Origin: a virus | Reading direction: 5' to 3' (one strand) | Virus record (IMG/VR): IMGVR_UViG_3300008266_000314 | Coordinates: 1 to 43,590 of that record | Length of the DNA stretch: 43,590 bases | Shown: in pieces, positions 23,801-30,782 of the stretch | Layout of the letters: each line of letters starts with the position of its first letter | Numbering within the stretch: the stretch's first letter is position 1 | Program-made: the position numbers and the translations under genes | The notes under the pieces: generated by a model | Seen by the model: the letters and a program-made list of their open reading frames with translations, nothing else | Databases searched by the model: none | Told to the model about the DNA's origin: nothing

Positions 23801-23907
23801 TGCGTCGCCTCCGTCAGGAGGGCGAGGATCACGGCGAGGCTGCCGAAGAAGGCGATCAGCACGACCGCCTCCGTCACAGCCCGCGCCACTCGGCGTAGGT
23901 TTCTCAT
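23797..23907 (-). CDS. Very small membrane protein, first gene of the leftward operon
   Basis: 36 residues from ATG 23907, with AAGGGAGA about 8 bases upstream; an upstream in-frame start at 23982 would lie before the mapped promoter's start point and is rejected. One membrane segment (AVVLIAFFGSLAVILALL) follows a basic N-terminus (RNLRRVAR). Its stop overlaps the next start by four bases. Function unknown. Confidence 0.55.
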   Translation of the reverse strand: MRNLRRVARAVTEAVVLIAFFGSLAVILALLTEATQ

Positions 23908-23935
23908 GTCTGTGTCTCCCTTGTGCTGCAGCTGA

Positions 23936-23951
23936 ACAAGCTGTCGGTTGT
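23936..23951. promoter_or_regulatory. Operator candidate O1
   Basis: ACAAGC-TGTC-GGTTGT, an imperfect dyad matching O2 and O3. It lies just downstream of the -10 box of the leftward promoter, at the expected start point, where a bound repressor would block the early operon. Confidence 0.55.
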
Positions 23952-23953
23952 GA

Positions 23954-23982
23954 CCTTTAGTGCCGCGTCGACGGGGTGTCAA
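23954..23982 (-). promoter_or_regulatory. Leftward early promoter
   Basis: On the minus strand: TTGACA (23982-23977), a 17-base spacer, then TAAAGG (23959-23954). The -35 box is perfect and the -10 box fair for a sigma-70-type promoter. It drives the operon from 23907 down to 14306. Confidence 0.7.
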
Positions 23983-23995
23983 ACGAAAAGTGAGC

Positions 23996-24008
23996 GCTTG
24001 TCACAAGC
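23996..24008. promoter_or_regulatory. Perfect 13-bp palindrome in the divergent control region
   Basis: GCTTGTCACAAGC overlaps the -35 box of the rightward promoter and uses the same half-site (ACAAGC) as the operator candidates, in the opposite arrangement. CAAACGA (23980-23986) and TCGTTTG (24010-24016) form a further 7-bp inverted pair around it. Confidence 0.55.
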
Positions 24009-24025
24009 ATCGTTTGTGGTAGGGC
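23998..24025 (+). promoter_or_regulatory. Rightward promoter candidate for the HTH gene
   Basis: TTGTCA (23998-24003), 16 bases, TAGGGC (24020-24025); about 33 bases then lead to the GTG at 24059, with AGAAGG as ribosome binding site. Operator candidate O2 (24003-24017, ACAAGC-ATC-GTTTGT) fills the spacer, so autorepression is likely. Confidence 0.5.
24003..24017. promoter_or_regulatory. Operator candidate O2
   Basis: ACAAGC-ATC-GTTTGT lies between the -35 and -10 boxes of the rightward promoter. It shares its left half-site exactly with O1 and O3, with a spacer one base shorter. Confidence 0.5.
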
Positions 24026-24058
24026 TCGTCGCCTGTTCACACAAGAGAAGGCATCGCC

Positions 24059-24286
24059 GTGACCACCAACCCCGACAACATCCCTTCAGGCATTGCGCGC
24101 GCCGTCGCCGCCGCCGGGTCGCAGGAGAGCCTGGCAGAGAAGCTGGGCTGCACACAGCAGGCCGTCAGTGAGTGGGTGCGCCGAGGCTATGTCCCGCCGG
24201 CGCGTGCGATCGAGATCGAGGCCGAGTTCGGCGTGCCTCGCGCCGACCTGCTCTCGCGCCGGCTGCGCGACCTGGTCTCGGGCTGA
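24059..24286 (+). CDS. Cro/YdaS-type helix-turn-helix repressor
   Basis: 75 residues, GTG 24059 with AGAAGG upstream. Residues ~10-50 (GIARAVAAAGSQESLAEKLG then CTQQAVSEWVRRGYVPPARA) are a typical Cro/YdaS HTH in which CTQQAVSEW is the recognition helix. Single-domain size and no dimer/cleavage domain speak for a Cro-like regulator rather than a CI repressor. It faces the leftward operon across a shared control region with repeated ACAAGC half-sites, its likely binding targets. No integrase or second repressor is seen, so lysogeny is not supported; it may instead switch early genes off. Confidence 0.8.
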   Translation: MTTNPDNIPSGIARAVAAAGSQESLAEKLGCTQQAVSEWVRRGYVPPARAIEIEAEFGVPRADLLSRRLRDLVSG

Positions 24287-24308
24287 CTGCTGTTCAAGGG
24301 AGAGTGCA

Positions 24309-26489
24309 GTGAACTATGGAGCAACGCCCCAAGAGTGGGCGCATTTTGACGTCGCCCTCGGTCTGACCGAGGACCTGCTGCCGGTCGTCAGCAACCCGAA
24401 CGCGGTGATCTCGCCGCAGTCCAAGATGAAGGCGCTGGGCAAGACGCCCTCCCGCTACAACGGCGCGCGGCAGGTGGCCGGCATCGCCGACTGGACGGGG
24501 ATCCGCGCGACCGACACCCAGGTCGAGCACTGGTCGGCCGAGCCTGACTACGGGATCTGCATCCAGACCCGCGAGGTGCGCGCCCTCGACATCGACGTCG
24601 ATGACCAGGACCTGGCTAACGACATCGCCGACTTTTTCATGGGGCTGGTCGACAGGGTGCTGCCGGCGAGGACGCGCGCGAACAGCGGCAAGCAGCTGCT
24701 GGCCTTCGTCGTCCCCGGCCACCTGCCGAAGCGGTCGTTCAAGGTGGACGGCGGGCTGGTCGAGTTCCTCGCCACCGGCCAGCAGTTCATCGCGGCCGGC
24801 ACCCACCCCTCGGGCGCGCGGTACGAGTGGCTGGGCGGCCTGCCCACCGATCTGCCCGTGCTGACCGAGCAGGCGTTCGAGCGGGTGTGGGGCGGCCTGG
24901 CCCGTGAGTTCGCTATCGAGCCCGAGCGCGTCTCGACGCGCGGGCAGGGCAAGGGCGACGGCACGCCGGTCGACGACGAGGTGGCCAACTGGCTGCAGGA
25001 TAATTGGGAGACCTACGACGTCGACCGGGGCAAGCTGTTCGTGGCCTGCCCTTGGAAGGACGGCCACAGCAGCGACAGCGGTGAGACCGAGGCGGCGTGG
25101 CTGCTGGCCGGCACCGGCGGCTTCGCGAGGGGGCACTTCGAGTGCCTCCATGCCAGCTGCGCCGACCGCACCGACGAGGACTTCCTCCACGCCACCGGCT
25201 ACGCGGCGTCGGACTTCGAGGACCTGACCCAGCTGGTCGACCAGGACGGGGCGGGCGGCGTGGTCGTCCTCGACGACAGCTCGCCGATGGGCCTCACCCG
25301 CGACAAGGTCGGGCTGATCGAGGTGACCGTCAACAACGTCAGCCGCGCGCTCGACGCCGTCGGCTGGCTGGGCTTCGACATTCGCTTCGACGAGTTCAAG
25401 GACCAGGTCGTCTGGTCGCCGCCGGGGGAGGACCTGTGGCGGCCCTGGTCCGACGCTGACTACTCGCGGCTGCGCCTGCGCCTCGAGCACAGGGGCTTCA
25501 GGCCCGTCGGCCGGGATCTGGCGCGGGACATGGTTCACATGCGCGCCGACGGCCATCGGATCGACACCGCTATCGTCTGGCTCGACAGCCTGCGCTGGGA
25601 CGGCACGCCCCGCATCGAGCGGTTCTGGTCGACCTACTTCAACGTCGAGGACACGCCCTACACCCGCGCCGTGAGCCTCTACACATGGACTGGGCTCGCC
25701 GGCCGGGTGTTGGTGCCTGGGCTGCAGGCCGACATGGTGCCGGTGCTGACCGGCGCTCAAGGCGCGGGCAAGTCCAGAGGCATCGCCGCCCTCGCCCCCA
25801 GCCAGGACACGCGCACCGCGCTGTCGTTCCACGAGCCCGAGACCGAGAGGGCCCGCAAGATGAGGGGCGTGCTCGTCGCCGAGCTGGCCGAGCTGCAGGG
25901 GATGAGGACCCGCGACCGGGAGGAGATCAAGGCCTGGGTCACGCGGTCCCACGAGCACTGGGTGCCCAAGTACAAGGAGATGGCCACCACCTACGGCCGG
26001 CGCTGCCTGCTGTTCGGCACCACCAACGAGGACGGGTTCCTCGCCGACGAGACCGGGGAGCGGCGCTGGCTGCCGATGAAGGTGTGCGGCGTGGTCGACC
26101 TCGAGGGCCTGGCGCGGGACCGCGACCAGCTCTGGGCGGAGGCGGCGGCCAGGTTCACGGCTGATGGCTTGGCGTGGCGGGGGGCCGTTGAGCTTGCCCC
26201 GGCCGCCCAGGAGGCGTTCGCCGAGGAGGACGCATGGGAGGAGACGATCGGGCGCTGGATGGAGACCCAGGACCTCGACGGCACCACCCCTGCGTCGAGG
26301 GAAATCCTCACAACGTCTGAGGTGCTGGCAGGGGCGCTGAGCATCGAAGCGAAATCCGTAAAACGTGCGGATACGATGCGAATTGCGCGTTGCCTGCAGA
26401 AACTGGGCTATGTGCAAAATTTTGCGTGGTCGGCAGGTAAAAATCGGCGGGTTTGGCGTCGGGCCGCACAACCTCTCACAACCTCTTAG
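24309..26489 (+). CDS. Primase-polymerase / VapE-type replicative helicase
   Basis: 726 residues from GTG 24309 (GGGAGAG upstream); the longer in-frame ORF reads through the HTH gene in the wrong frame and is rejected. Residues ~1-230 form a Prim-Pol-like domain with ALDIDVDD (~92-98) carrying catalytic acidic residues and KQLLAFVVPG. A zinc-finger-like part follows (CPWKDGHS and HFECLHASC, ~246-285). The VapE/D5-like ATPase has Walker A LTGAQGAGKS (~480-489), AELAELQGMRTRDREEIKAW and FGTTNEDGFL then GERRWLP. It would prime and unwind at the phage origin. The final ~60 residues have a lower-GC, different codon style and run into the iteron repeats, suggesting a swapped 3' end. Confidence 0.9.
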   Translation: MNYGATPQEWAHFDVALGLTEDLLPVVSNPNAVISPQSKMKALGKTPSRYNGARQVAGIADWTGIRATDTQVEHWSAEPDYGICIQTREVRALDIDVDDQDLANDIADFFMGLVDRVLPARTRANSGKQLLAFVVPGHLPKRSFKVDGGLVEFLATGQQFIAAGTHPSGARYEWLGGLPTDLPVLTEQAFERVWGGLAREFAIEPERVSTRGQGKGDGTPVDDEVANWLQDNWETYDVDRGKLFVACPWKDGHSSDSGETEAAWLLAGTGGFARGHFECLHASCADRTDEDFLHATGYAASDFEDLTQLVDQDGAGGVVVLDDSSPMGLTRDKVGLIEVTVNNVSRALDAVGWLGFDIRFDEFKDQVVWSPPGEDLWRPWSDADYSRLRLRLEHRGFRPVGRDLARDMVHMRADGHRIDTAIVWLDSLRWDGTPRIERFWSTYFNVEDTPYTRAVSLYTWTGLAGRVLVPGLQADMVPVLTGAQGAGKSRGIAALAPSQDTRTALSFHEPETERARKMRGVLVAELAELQGMRTRDREEIKAWVTRSHEHWVPKYKEMATTYGRRCLLFGTTNEDGFLADETGERRWLPMKVCGVVDLEGLARDRDQLWAEAAARFTADGLAWRGAVELAPAAQEAFAEEDAWEETIGRWMETQDLDGTTPASREILTTSEVLAGALSIEAKSVKRADTMRIARCLQKLGYVQNFAWSAGKNRRVWRRAAQPLTTS

Positions 26490-26665
26490 CGGAGGTTGTG
26501 AGGTCGCAAGCCCTTACCCCATAAGGATCCTCACAACCTCACAACCTCACACTACTTACTTAAAGAGTTAATAGATATAAGAGGTAGAGGGGGGAGAGGG
26601 AGAGGGCCTATAGCCCCCGCATAAGTCTTAGGAAATAGGTTGTGAGGTGTGAGGTCGTGAGGATT
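26463..26665. other. Iteron-rich, AT-rich segment: candidate replication origin
   Basis: CACAACCTC occurs at 26467, 26477, 26532 and 26540. Inverted copies (AGGTTGTG and close variants) are at 26493, 26637, 26645 and 26652. CTCACAACCTC (26475-26485) and GAGGTTGTGAG (26492-26502) form a perfect 11-bp hairpin with a 6-base loop. A long imperfect inverted pair (26527-26552 and 26639-26664) encloses an AT-rich tract (26549-26580: TTAAAGAGTTAATAGATATA) striking in this GC-rich genome. Iterons plus an unwinding region right after the primase-helicase gene fit an origin. The intergenic part 26490-26672 holds no gene. Confidence 0.6.
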
Positions 26666-26672
26666 TTGGAAA

Positions 26673-26876
26673 ATGAGCGACAATAGCGGCGCGCCGCCCT
26701 CACCCGGCAGGGGAGAACAGCACCCCAACGCGGTGCTCACGAACGCGGAGGTGGCCCTGATCCGCGAGCTGTACGCCGACGGGTTCTACAGCTATCGGAC
26801 CCTGGCCCAGAAGTTCGACGTGTCGAAAGAAACGATCCGCGACATCGTGAAAGAGCGCCGCCGGATCTACGGCTGA
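26673..26876 (+). CDS. Small helix-turn-helix protein
   Basis: 67 residues, ATG 26673 with a weak GGA upstream, directly after the candidate origin. The C-terminal 45 residues form a resolvase/sigma-like HTH (IRELYADGFYSYRTLAQKFD, then VSKETIRDIVKERRRIYG). The N-terminus is a Pro/Gly-rich tail. It probably binds DNA, perhaps the nearby repeats or a promoter; a target cannot be named. The gene is followed by a run of nine to ten A. Confidence 0.65.
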   Translation: MSDNSGAPPSPGRGEQHPNAVLTNAEVALIRELYADGFYSYRTLAQKFDVSKETIRDIVKERRRIYG

Positions 26877-26901
26877 AAAAAAAAACTTGGGCGGGGGGTT
26901 T

Positions 26902-26917
26902 ACAAGCACCAGCTTGT
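26902..26917. promoter_or_regulatory. Operator candidate O3
   Basis: ACAAGC-ACCA-GCTTGT, a perfect 6+6 palindrome that shares half-sites with O1 and O2 3 kb away. It lies 60 bases before the next gene, suggesting that the HTH repressor also controls the small-gene cluster here. Confidence 0.55.
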
Positions 26918-26951
26918 TATGCGAGAGAGAAGGCCTCGGCGCGACGCGCCT

Positions 26952-26987
26952 CTGTTCAGACCCAGGAGACCAAGACCATGAAAGCCC
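26952..26987 (+). repeat. Duplicated leader, copy 1 (ribosome binding site and first codons)
   Basis: This 36-base segment contains CCCAGGAG, the ATG at 26978 and the codons for MKAP. It recurs at 27182-27217 with two differences. Confidence 0.75.
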
Positions 26988-27175
26988 CCACCCAGCGCCG
27001 CAGCCTCCGTGTCGAGGTCAGCCCCTTCGAGAACCCCTCGTGCTCCGACCACTGGTCGCTGTTCGCGATCTACCCCTCTGACTTCGAGGCTTACGACGCG
27101 GTCGCCCGCGCCCTCCTCGAGTACCCTTCGGTGCGCCTGATCGTCGTTCAGACTTTCGAGCGCGCCAGTTCCTAG
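26978..27175 (+). CDS. Small protein of unknown function
   Basis: 65 residues, ATG 26978, with CAGGAG 8 bases upstream. After a basic start (MKAPTQRRSLRVEV) it has an alternating beta/alpha layout (HWSLFAIYPSDFEAYDAVAR, then VRLIVVQTFER) suggesting a small compact domain. No family recognised. It shares its leader and first codons with the next gene. Confidence 0.6.
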   Translation: MKAPTQRRSLRVEVSPFENPSCSDHWSLFAIYPSDFEAYDAVARALLEYPSVRLIVVQTFERASS

Positions 27176-27181
27176 CCCCAG

Positions 27182-27217
27182 CTGTTCAAACCCAGGAGAT
27201 CAAGACCATGAAAGCCC
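27182..27217 (+). repeat. Duplicated leader, copy 2
   Basis: Matches 26952-26987 at 34 of 36 bases, including CCCAGGAG, ATG and the first codons (MKA). The similarity ends soon after the start codon, so only the translation start region was copied or homogenised. Confidence 0.75.
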
Positions 27218-27537
27218 TTCTCAACATCGGCCTCGCCATCGGGGCCCACAGCAAGCTGGACCCAGCCGACGTGCTGCGCGTGCTGGCGCTGCGAGAGTTC
27301 GACGTCGTGATGCACGACGTCCACCGCTCCGACACCGAGGACACGCTCGTCGTCGGCCTGGCCAACGCTCCACAGTGGGCCAACGTCTACGGCCTGGCCC
27401 AGTCGCTGGCCCAGGACGCGATCGCGGTCTGGTATCCCGAGGAGTTCGGCGGCCAACTGATCGGCCCCCGCGCCGAGGCGTGGGGCACGTTCAACCCGGC
27501 CTACTTCCTGGGCCTCGACGGACAGGCGGTGGGCTGA
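27208..27537 (+). CDS. Phage protein of unknown function
   Basis: 109 residues, ATG 27208 with CAGGAG upstream. It has a regular alpha/beta pattern: ADVLRVLALREFDVVMHDVH, DTLVVGLANAPQWANVYGLA, then QDAIAVWYPEEFGGQLIGP. The WANVYGLAQSLAQDAIAVW part resembles small proteins from other phages, but I cannot give a role. Its stop overlaps the next start as TGATG. Confidence 0.65.
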   Translation: MKALLNIGLAIGAHSKLDPADVLRVLALREFDVVMHDVHRSDTEDTLVVGLANAPQWANVYGLAQSLAQDAIAVWYPEEFGGQLIGPRAEAWGTFNPAYFLGLDGQAVG

Positions 27538-27818
27538 TGAGCGCCTACGAGAACAACGAGGGCCGCGCGTTCAGGGGCGCGGAGGCGAAGAAGGGGGCGG
27601 TCGTGTTCGACAAGGCCCGCTCGATCTCGCGAGATCCCGCCGTCGCCAGTGGCGGCCCGCGCATCACCAATGTTTTCGCGGGCTTCCACCGCGCTGCCGC
27701 CGACAGGACCCCCGCGCGGGAGATCGTCACCGCAAAGCTGATGGGCGATCCGCCCGCAGACAGGACTGCCAAACACCAGCCGCTGTGGCGGCCGAGGGAG
27801 AGAACCAATGAGCTGTGA
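27537..27818 (+). CDS. Small polar protein of unknown function
   Basis: 93 residues from ATG 27537. It is charged and low in hydrophobic residues (YENNEGRAFRGAEAKKGAVV, ADRTPAREIVTAKLMGDPPA), so it may be partly disordered. The upstream in-frame extension lies in the previous gene and is rejected. Its end overlaps the next gene by 11 bases. No family recognised. Confidence 0.55.
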   Translation: MSAYENNEGRAFRGAEAKKGAVVFDKARSISRDPAVASGGPRITNVFAGFHRAAADRTPAREIVTAKLMGDPPADRTAKHQPLWRPRERTNEL

Positions 27819-28053
27819 GCTGTTCCACGTTATCGACGACTGCCAAGTCGTCACCAAGCGCAAGGGCGTCTACGGCCAGGCCAAGGCCTACCGCCGGGGC
27901 GAGGAAGTCTTCGTCGCCAAAGGCTCCGGGTTCCTGCGCCTGCTGCGGGGCGGCGGGACCACCGACCCCAGCACCCTCTGGCTGGGCATCGAGCAGGCCC
28001 CCGGCCTCAAGATCGACGCCGGCGGCAGGCACGCTCCGAAGTGGGAGGGGTAG
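27808..28053 (+). CDS. Small protein of unknown function
   Basis: 81 residues, ATG 27808 (GGGAGAG upstream). It has a beta-rich appearance (CQVVTKRKGVYGQAKAYRRG, EEVFVAKGSGFLRLLRGGGT). TAG 28051-28053 is followed at once by the next ATG. Context: the last small genes before terminase. Confidence 0.55.
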   Translation: MSCELFHVIDDCQVVTKRKGVYGQAKAYRRGEEVFVAKGSGFLRLLRGGGTTDPSTLWLGIEQAPGLKIDAGGRHAPKWEG

Positions 28054-28296
28054 ATGGAACGCATGTGGATCAACCAGCCATCCACGCTTCAGCCGCTGCA
28101 CAAGCTGGACGGCGTGCTTGTCCTGGCTCAAGACGACGGACGCGCGACGCTTCGCGCGTACCCCACGTCGGGAGACGTGATCAGCTTGGAGGTGCCGCGA
28201 CTGGCTCTGAGCAAAGGCTGGCCGCAGCACCTGCGGTGTGCCTACGTCCACGGATCCGCAGCACACTGCGATCCGCATGATCAAACTGACACCTGA
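28054..28296 (+). CDS. Small protein of unknown function
   Basis: 80 residues, ATG 28054 directly after the upstream stop. LHKLDGVLVLAQDDGRATLR and GDVISLEVPRLALSKGW suggest a small beta domain. Its 3' end overlaps the terminase small subunit by 20 bases and contains a degenerate copy of the late motif (GGTGTGCCTAC at 28235). Confidence 0.55.
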   Translation: MERMWINQPSTLQPLHKLDGVLVLAQDDGRATLRAYPTSGDVISLEVPRLALSKGWPQHLRCAYVHGSAAHCDPHDQTDT

Positions 28297-28741
28297 AAAG
28301 CTGACAGCGTTCTGCGCCGCGCTCGCCGAGACCTGCAACGTGGGCAAGGCGTGCGCGGCCGTCAGCATTGCGCGACAGACAGCCTACCAGTGGCGCAACG
28401 ACGACCCCGACTTCGCGGACGCATGGGACCGCGCCATGAAGATCGGCCTCTCCTCGCTCGAGGATGAAGCTCACAGGCGTGGCTTCGACGGCAACGAGGA
28501 GCCGGTGTGGCACGACGGCCGGAAGGTCGGCACCGTCCGCAAGTACAGCGACACGCTGGCCATCTTCCTGCTCAAGGCCCACGCCCCCGACAAGTACCGC
28601 GAGAACAGCCGCGTCGAGCTGGCCGGCAAGCTGACCGTCGACAACATGACCGTCGAGGAGATGGAGGCCGAGCTGGCCGCCCTCGCAGCGTCTGGCGTCC
28701 TGCCCCTCGGGGAGGCGGACAGCGGCGACGACCTGCTGTGA
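28277..28741 (+). CDS. terS: Terminase small subunit
   Basis: 154 residues from ATG 28277 (MIKLTPEKLTAFCAALAETC); a GTG at 28238 is less likely. The N-terminal HTH (NVGKACAAVSIARQTAYQWR, then NDDPDFADAWDRAMKIG) is typical of the small terminases that recognise the packaging site. It is followed by a helical part and an acidic C-terminus (VEEMEAELAALAASGVLP). The stop overlaps the large-subunit GTG (GTGA). No good ribosome binding site precedes ATG 28277. Confidence 0.85.
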   Translation: MIKLTPEKLTAFCAALAETCNVGKACAAVSIARQTAYQWRNDDPDFADAWDRAMKIGLSSLEDEAHRRGFDGNEEPVWHDGRKVGTVRKYSDTLAIFLLKAHAPDKYRENSRVELAGKLTVDNMTVEEMEAELAALAASGVLPLGEADSGDDLL

Positions 28742-30273
28742 GCCGCCAGGAGCAGGTCGCACGCGCTCTGGTCCTGGCCAGAGCCATCCACCGCAAACGC
28801 CCGTGGAGGGCGCTGCCTGGCCCGCAGACGATGGCCTACGAGAGCAAGGCCGACGTCATCGGCTACGGAGGCGCGGCCGGCGGCGGCAAGACCGACCTGA
28901 TCGCCGGCAAGGCCCTCACCCAACACAAGCGCGTGCTCGTCGTTCGACGCGAGAAGGCCCAGACGGAGGGCGTGATCCAGCGCCTGGGCGAGATCGTCGG
29001 CACCGGCGAAGGGTTCAACGGCCAGAAGTCGATCTGGCGTGTCCCCCTCGGCAGCCAGCCCCTGATCGAGTTCGGGGGCCTCGACAACCCCGGCGACGAG
29101 CGGCGCTGGCAGGGCAGACCACACGACCTCAAGGCCTTCGACGAGGCCACCGAGATGCGGGAGGCCCAGGTCCGGTTCATCATGGGCTGGACCCGCACCA
29201 GCGACCCCAGCCTGCGGGCGCAGGCGCTGCTGACCTTCAACCCGCCGACCACGGCAGAGGGGCGGTGGGTCATCAAGTTCTTCGGCCCGTGGCTGGACAA
29301 GGGCCACCCCAACCCCGCGCTGCCGGGCGAGCTGCGGTGGTTCACCACGCTGGGCGAGGACCAGGACTACGAGGTGCCCGACGGCCGGCGGTTCGTCTGG
29401 AGCGACGACGGCAAGCCCGTCTACGACTTCGACCCGGCCGACTACTCGCCCGAACAGGTCATCCGACCCAAGAGCCGCACGTTCATCCCGGCCAGGCTCA
29501 CCGACAACAAGTTCTACATGGCGACCGACTACATGGCCCAGCTCCAGGCACTGCCCGAACCTCTGCGCTCGCAGATGCTCAACGGCGACTTCGAGGCCGG
29601 CGTCGAGGACGATCCGTGGCAGGTCATCCCGACCGCGTGGGTCGAGGCCGCGATGAAGCGCTGGCGCAGGCCCGACAAGCTGCCCGAGATGGACAGCGCC
29701 GGCGTGGACGTGGCGCGCGGCGGCAAGGACAACACGGTCATCTCCCGCCGGCACGGGGGCTGGTTCGACGAGCTGCTGGCCTACCCCGGCGCGCAGACGC
29801 CTGACGGTCCTGCTGTCGCGGGCCTGGTCGTGGCCAACGTCAGGGACGGCGCGCCGATCCACATCGACATCATCGGCGTCGGGTCCAGCCCCTACGACTT
29901 CCTGGCCAAGGCCAACCAGCAGGTGCTGGGCGTCAACGTCAGCGAGAAGGCGACGGGCAAGGACCGCTCCGGCATGCTGGCGTTCAGCAACCTGCGCAGC
30001 GAGCTGTGGTGGCGCATGCGCGAGGCGCTGGATCCGGCCAACAACGAGGGCCTGTCCCTGCCGGACGACAAGCGCCTGCTCGCGGATCTCTGCGCACCCA
30101 GGTGGCGGCCGATGGGGCCGATCATCTACGTCGAGAGCCGCGAGGAGATCATCAAGCGCATCGGCCGCAGCCCCGACTTCGCCTCGGCCGTGCTGCTCGC
30201 GCTCATCGACACGCCCAAGATCTCGGTCATCCGAGCGGCGCAGGGCAAGCGCGAGTACGACCCCTACAGCTAG
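28738..30273 (+). CDS. terL: Terminase large subunit
   Basis: 511 residues from GTG 28738; longer in-frame readings lie in the small subunit and are excluded. The ATPase has Walker A GYGGAAGGGKTDL (~42-54) and Walker B LKAFDEAT (~131-138). The C-terminal RNase H-like nuclease starts with GVDVARGGKDNT (~322-333, first catalytic Asp) and continues IDIIGVGSSPYDFL and DFASAVLLALID (later acidic residues). It packages DNA into proheads and cuts it. The order terS-terL then GNAT and portal is as in related podoviruses. Confidence 0.95.
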   Translation: MSRQEQVARALVLARAIHRKRPWRALPGPQTMAYESKADVIGYGGAAGGGKTDLIAGKALTQHKRVLVVRREKAQTEGVIQRLGEIVGTGEGFNGQKSIWRVPLGSQPLIEFGGLDNPGDERRWQGRPHDLKAFDEATEMREAQVRFIMGWTRTSDPSLRAQALLTFNPPTTAEGRWVIKFFGPWLDKGHPNPALPGELRWFTTLGEDQDYEVPDGRRFVWSDDGKPVYDFDPADYSPEQVIRPKSRTFIPARLTDNKFYMATDYMAQLQALPEPLRSQMLNGDFEAGVEDDPWQVIPTAWVEAAMKRWRRPDKLPEMDSAGVDVARGGKDNTVISRRHGGWFDELLAYPGAQTPDGPAVAGLVVANVRDGAPIHIDIIGVGSSPYDFLAKANQQVLGVNVSEKATGKDRSGMLAFSNLRSELWWRMREALDPANNEGLSLPDDKRLLADLCAPRWRPMGPIIYVESREEIIKRIGRSPDFASAVLLALIDTPKISVIRAAQGKREYDPYS

Positions 30274-30275
30274 GC

Positions 30276-30317
30276 GGTGTGCGTACCCGACACGCCCGCG
30301 CATAGGGTGCCGGTTCA
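30276..30317 (+). promoter_or_regulatory. Intergenic late element, copy B
   Basis: GGTGTGCGTACCC (30276-30288), 14 bases, TAGGGTGCCGG (30303-30313), then ATG at 30318. It starts two bases after the terL stop. No Shine-Dalgarno lies between the TAGGGT box and the ATG, only nine bases apart. Confidence 0.65.
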
Positions 30318-30782
30318 ATGGCCCGCATCGAACCCATCACCGTTGACGCCTTCTTCGAGACTGCGCTGCCGCTCATGGTCGCGCACCGCGAGGAGCTGAC
30401 CACGCACAAGGCCCTGATGCGCATCAACCCGCACCGCGAGGTGTACGAGGCGCTCGAGGCCACGGGCGCGCTGCTGGCCCTCGCAGCCTACGACGAAGAC
30501 GGCGAGATGGTCGGCTACTCGGTCAACATCGTCGGCCCGAACCTGCACTACAGCGACCTGATCCAGTGCCAGAACGACCTGCTGTTCACCGCCGAGCACG
30601 CGCGGGCGAAGGTCGGCCTGGCACTGGTCCGCGCGACCGAGGCAGAGGCCAAGGCGAGGGGCTGCCGGATCATGCTCTGGCACGCCAAGCCCAGGACGGC
30701 GATGGCCCAGCTGATGCAGGCCGAGTGCGATCGGGGACGCAGCAAGGTGCAGGACGTCGTCTACATGAAGGAGCTGATCTGA
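30318..30782 (+). CDS. GNAT-type acetyltransferase-like protein
   Basis: 154 residues, ATG 30318. The order of elements fits GNAT: LLALAAYDEDGEMVGYSVNI (central strands), then FTAEHARAKVGLALVRATEA in place of the acetyl-CoA loop and helix, and GCRIMLWHAKP. The classical Q/RxxGxG/A loop is blurred (HARAKVGLAL), as in the phage subfamily found beside podoviral terminase or portal genes. Substrate unknown; a role in virion protein or host protein modification is possible. The stop overlaps the next ATG. Confidence 0.7.
   Translation: MARIEPITVDAFFETALPLMVAHREELTTHKALMRINPHREVYEALEATGALLALAAYDEDGEMVGYSVNIVGPNLHYSDLIQCQNDLLFTAEHARAKVGLALVRATEAEAKARGCRIMLWHAKPRTAMAQLMQAECDRGRSKVQDVVYMKELI

Noticed and set aside
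24093-24308. N-terminal extension of the primase-helicase frame through the HTH gene
   Set aside because: The extension reads the HTH gene out of frame and is Arg/Ser/Pro-rich; GTG 24309 with GGGAGAG gives a normal start.
26565-26576. TTAA-N4-TTAA as a CtrA site
   Set aside because: The CtrA consensus needs a 7-base spacer; this lies in the AT-rich core and is explained by it.
26463-26665. Iteron array considered as a CRISPR array
   Set aside because: Repeats are only 8-11 bases, occur in both orientations, overlap each other and lack spacers of even length; no cas genes are present.
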